DNA of 64,000 nt from Psettodes erumei (Eukaryota > Chordata > Actinopteri > Pleuronectiformes > Psettodidae): positions 496,001 to 560,000 of the forward strand of contig JAFBJZ010000419.1 in the NCBI GenBank assembly GCA_016785225.1. The letters run 5' to 3'. This document shows positions 60,366-64,000 of the stretch, one piece after another (the first letter of the stretch is position 1; the number at the start of each line of letters is the position of its first letter). The position numbers and the translations under genes were made by a program. The notes under the pieces were generated by a model. The model saw only the letters and a list, made by a program, of their open reading frames with translations. It did not search any database and was not told the DNA's origin.

Positions 60366-63300
60366 GGATGTGCAAGGGAAACTCTGCCCAGTCCTTCCTC
60401 CTGTACGGACACTTTCCACACCTCCGAGCGGCCAGTCTCCTGGATACTTTATCTGACTTAGTGTTTAAACGTCCAGTATGAATCCTTTTCCAACAGGAAG
60501 CCCCCCTTGTGGAAATCTACAGTATGTTTCTCATTGTCATTGTCTTTGTTATACACACTGTATGTGAGATGTACTGTATAAACTGTCTGAGATTAGCTTC
60601 TGTCTGAGGCAAGCTGGTACTGTGTACACTCTGAGAGGAATGGAGCTCTGACATTTGTCTGATGAACAGAATAACCCTGAATCCTGTCATTCAGCTTTTG
60701 AGAAGAGTTGGCGGCTCAGCCTTTGCCTTTAATAACTTCTCCCTGTCATCCGTCATGTCATCTCGAAACAGAAAAACAACTAATGGCTGAGCAGTGGCCC
60801 TGAAAACCTTGTCCTAAGAACTACGCAATTACATTTCAGTAATCAGCGTTTGAACCTTCAGCCAGTTAATGATAAATGTTTTTTCTGTGCTACAAATGTT
60901 ACATTGCATATGTGTCACTATGAAGTGTACGGAAATCCTAGTAGCGTGGAAATTGAAGCTTGGACGTGTGGATGAGTTAGTACAGTTATTCAGATAGTCA
61001 TTAAGTAATTTACTTATTGGTTAATTCCTCTTTATTTCTTAAACGTCTTATTTCAGTTTACTATCAGTAATACTGTCATGTCCTGCCCTGCTCCTCTGGT
61101 CATATTGTGTGTTGTTCTTGTCAACGTTTTCTGTGTTTTCTGTTTTGAGTGAATACCTGCCCTGCGTCAGTTGTGTAACTGTTCCCAGTCACCCTTGCCC
61201 TCCTTGTGTATGTGTGTTCCACTTGTTCTTTGTCAGTTTGTCTGCTTTAGTGCTCCTGAGTATTCTTAGTGTATCTGCTGCCTGCCTATGTTCCTTTACA
61301 TTTCCCAGTGAACCTGCTACCATTTTTGACCCGTCAAAATATACCAGACAGGAGACACATGCCAGATGTTTTATGGTAGTGCAAAGAAGTATATTAAATG
61401 ACTGCAGTATGTAGGAAAAACTTCACTCATGACACAGTAAAAAGTTGACTTTGCATTGCTGTTTAAACTTTTTTTTTTCCTGAAATGGCTATATAACATG
61501 ATGCATTCTCCATCAGTCTGCACCTACAGTATATAAACTGTCAGCAAGTCCCACACTGGAACTTAAAATGCACATCACTAACAAAGTATTGATTGCAGAG
61601 CCTGATAAATGTGTGCAGAACTCATTTAACTGCCATAAACCCAATGGGTGAGCTGTCCGACGTTAAAACAGGTGTTTCTTGTGTGCAAATCCTTTATACC
61701 TCCTCATGCATCTGTGTTTTACTGACTTTACTTTACTGTCTACTGTCTTTAGTGACAAAGAGGTAGATCTGTAAATACAATTATAAATGCTTATTTGTAG
61801 TAGATTAAAAATATACTAAGAATCTATTTTTATAACAATTTCCTCCTTTAATGCACTGCATTGTAGATTTAGGCAACAGCCTTTTGGGAGCAGTTCTCAC
61901 TGGGGCCCCCCCCCATTGAAATTGCACACAGGTTGGATGAGCATTTCTCGCTGTCAGCGAAAAACCCAGACAACACGAAGAAAGCCAAATTTCTGTACAC
62001 TTTCATCCCTCCGATGTTGTGCTGACTTTGCAGACAGACGTATTATTAAAGACAGTGATTAATTCTCTTCCCATTTTCCTCAAGGACCACCTGCTTTTTG
62101 AATATCCAGGTGTCTGGTTACTGCCGCTGTTGTTGGAGCTGTGCCCACGTGTAAAACAAGCACTGGGTCTTACATACATGTCAGCCCAGGGAACCCGGGC
62201 TCGACCCGGATCATGCGCTCTCACTCTAAGCCGGTGAAATGCATTGTGGTCGCCATGGATTTTCCAAAGGGAATCCCACTGAGAGTCCACATGAAAGAAG
62301 GAGTGATGGGGAAAGAAAGGCTGACAGAGAGGTGAGGATAGGGAGATGTAGAGAAGGAGGAGAAGCTGTGCTGACATACAGATGAGGAAGAGAAGGGGAG
62401 CTGTTAATTGCGAGAGGGAGGGGGAAAAATATAGACTCCCAAACAGCATCACAGAGTGAGCTGGCCTTCTACCTTGCGGCTGTGGAATGCAAAGCCACCA
62501 ATATTTTGACTTCTCCTTTGGAAACAGCTGCGTTTCCCTTTTTCAAAGATATTTTTTCCTTATTTATCGGATCCCTTAGGAGAGATCCATCTCCTGGCCC
62601 TGACACCGGCTTCCTCCTCTAAATCTGGGACCAGACCGGCCGAGCCCAGACACACACGTACACACACAATCGCATGCACACCTGCTGCCCAAAGCCAGAC
62701 GTTAACAACAGATCACCGCCTGCACTGGTGCACGCTCGAGGAGGCAAATGGAAATGTAAGATGAACAAAATTAACAGACAACTATCTGTAAATGACCCTG
62801 TGAATAATGAATTGTCATTCTACGTAGTATAACCCACCAACAGAACCACACACGCAGACACACGCGTCTGTGAATCAGTCTTCAGATGGCTTCCTTGAAA
62901 GCCTGAGGGGACAGTAAAATAAATGATGGCCATCATTTTTTTCCCATCCCATTTTTGACACAGCATAAATAAAATCAGACCCCCCGTGTGCCATGGTCAT
63001 TGACTACCCTAACAAATATAGGCCAAAGAAAAGACAAAAATCCCTTCGTTTGAAAAAAAATAATTATTGATAGAGTTGCAGCACTTGTTTTTTTCTTATT
63101 TTTTTAGCAGAGAGGCATCTTTCATCTGCTGGCCATCCAAATGTTGTTTTATTTCCCCCTGCATCATATGGCAAGGACAGCAAATCCTGAAAATCTGAAC
63201 AACTCTAAACAATGTATCTTTTAGAGCGCGGCGTACTGCAAGATTAATGATCCGGGTTTAGGATTGTTGATGTTAGTCGCATATGTTACACGGCAAGCGT

Positions 63301-64000
63301 TTGGTGTCGCTGGTTTTGTTTATGACTGCAGTGTTTGGTTGTGTTTATTTTCTTGTTCATGTCTAAATGAAACAGCCAGTAGTAGTTTTCTGCCAAATCG
63401 GCCCTCAAAGAGAACAGGATGTCGGCGAGGGAACCAGATAGACTCGTGCACACCGCAACGAGTCCATCCAGATTTCAGTTTAAATGAAGTGCACCCACTG
63501 CGCTATGACCCAAATGGCTGGACCGAATCTTAATTCTTGTCAGGCGCTGAAGGATTGTAAACAGTAGAAATAACTAATTACATTTCATTCTCTCACAGTA
63601 AGCGAGTGGCTTTTTACTGGACTTGGATTTGTACACCGCTGAGGATTTGAGAAGCCATCTGGCTCTTGTGCCCACAGGACCAGTTCTTGTGTGAAGACCA
63701 CTGACTTAAGTTGAAGTGAAGTGTACACCGCCATTAGCCTGACCAGAGACCAGAGGCTGTTGTGACAGCTGCTCTGCTGTAGAGTTACATTTTTATTAAC
63801 ATCCCATAAAGTGGGGAAAAAAAGGAATCTTTGCGTTGTTTACTTTCCAGCTCATTTCTGTCCCGATTTCATGGACTTTTGTATGTTATAAATGTGAAAA
63901 AGACGTTGCACCATCTTTTGTTGACAGCTCGTTGGCTCAAGTTGGTGTCCAGTGAAACAAACACTTGTTTTCACAGGGGTTTCTACAGGGGAAGTGGCCA

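Larger units (their letters stand above)
51601..64000 (+). other. bmp6-like gene intron 1 (partial)
   Basis: More than 12 kb of DNA after the gtaagc donor. No frame encodes the expected second BMP exon (prodomain with VEYD...F..R motif), so I take all of it as intron. It contains a mariner fragment, a SINE-like remnant and short simple repeats. No nested gene is supported. Long first introns are usual for this class. Confidence 0.65.

Noticed and set aside
61060..61340. Stretch resembling the tail of a fish dispersed element (tgtcatgtcctgccctgctc)
   Set aside because: The resemblance is a general impression without a diagnostic motif, so it is not annotated.

Overview
The window is vertebrate nuclear DNA, almost certainly from a ray-finned (teleost) fish. 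The evidence is spliced genes with short GT-AG introns, many CA/GT microsatellites, low-to-moderate intron length, and the degraded fish-type repeats (a mariner fragment and a tRNA-derived SINE-like stretch). There are no operons, CRISPR arrays, rRNA genes or convincing tRNA genes.

Layout. (1) 1-1,040 is AT-rich intergenic DNA. (2) 1,496-11,204 (+) is a 30-exon gene for importin-4 (ipo4), complete from start to stop, but with a one-base deletion in exon 14 that breaks the frame as written. (3) 12,232-13,571 (-) holds the last three or four exons of a gene I could not name. (4) 15,141-23,939 (-) is an 18-exon meiotic cohesin kleisin gene, rec8, lying tail to tail with ipo4, the same arrangement as I recall for human REC8 and IPO4. 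(5) 25,193-35,056 (+) is a complete six-exon pdcd6 (ALG-2) gene, a five-EF-hand calcium sensor, divergent from rec8. (6) 37,468 to about 47,481 (+) contains scattered exons of an enoyl-CoA hydratase/isomerase (crotonase) family gene with a stop codon, shifted frames, a five-codon deletion and missing catalytic exons; I read it as a pseudogene. (7) 51,192-51,600 (+) is the first coding exon of a BMP5/6/7-class growth factor, most like bmp6; its intron 1 fills the rest of the window, including a mariner transposase fragment near 55.3 kb and a SINE-like remnant near 60.3 kb.

The genes do not form one pathway: nuclear import (ipo4), meiotic chromosome cohesion (rec8), calcium-dependent ESCRT/COPII adaptor (pdcd6) and secreted signalling (bmp6). 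I found no evidence of a new multi-gene system. The points most worth checking are the ipo4 frameshift, the unidentified gene between ipo4 and rec8, the decayed crotonase, and several rec8 and pdcd6 splice details. All exon limits were placed by eye from splice signals, phase and family similarity; no searches were run.
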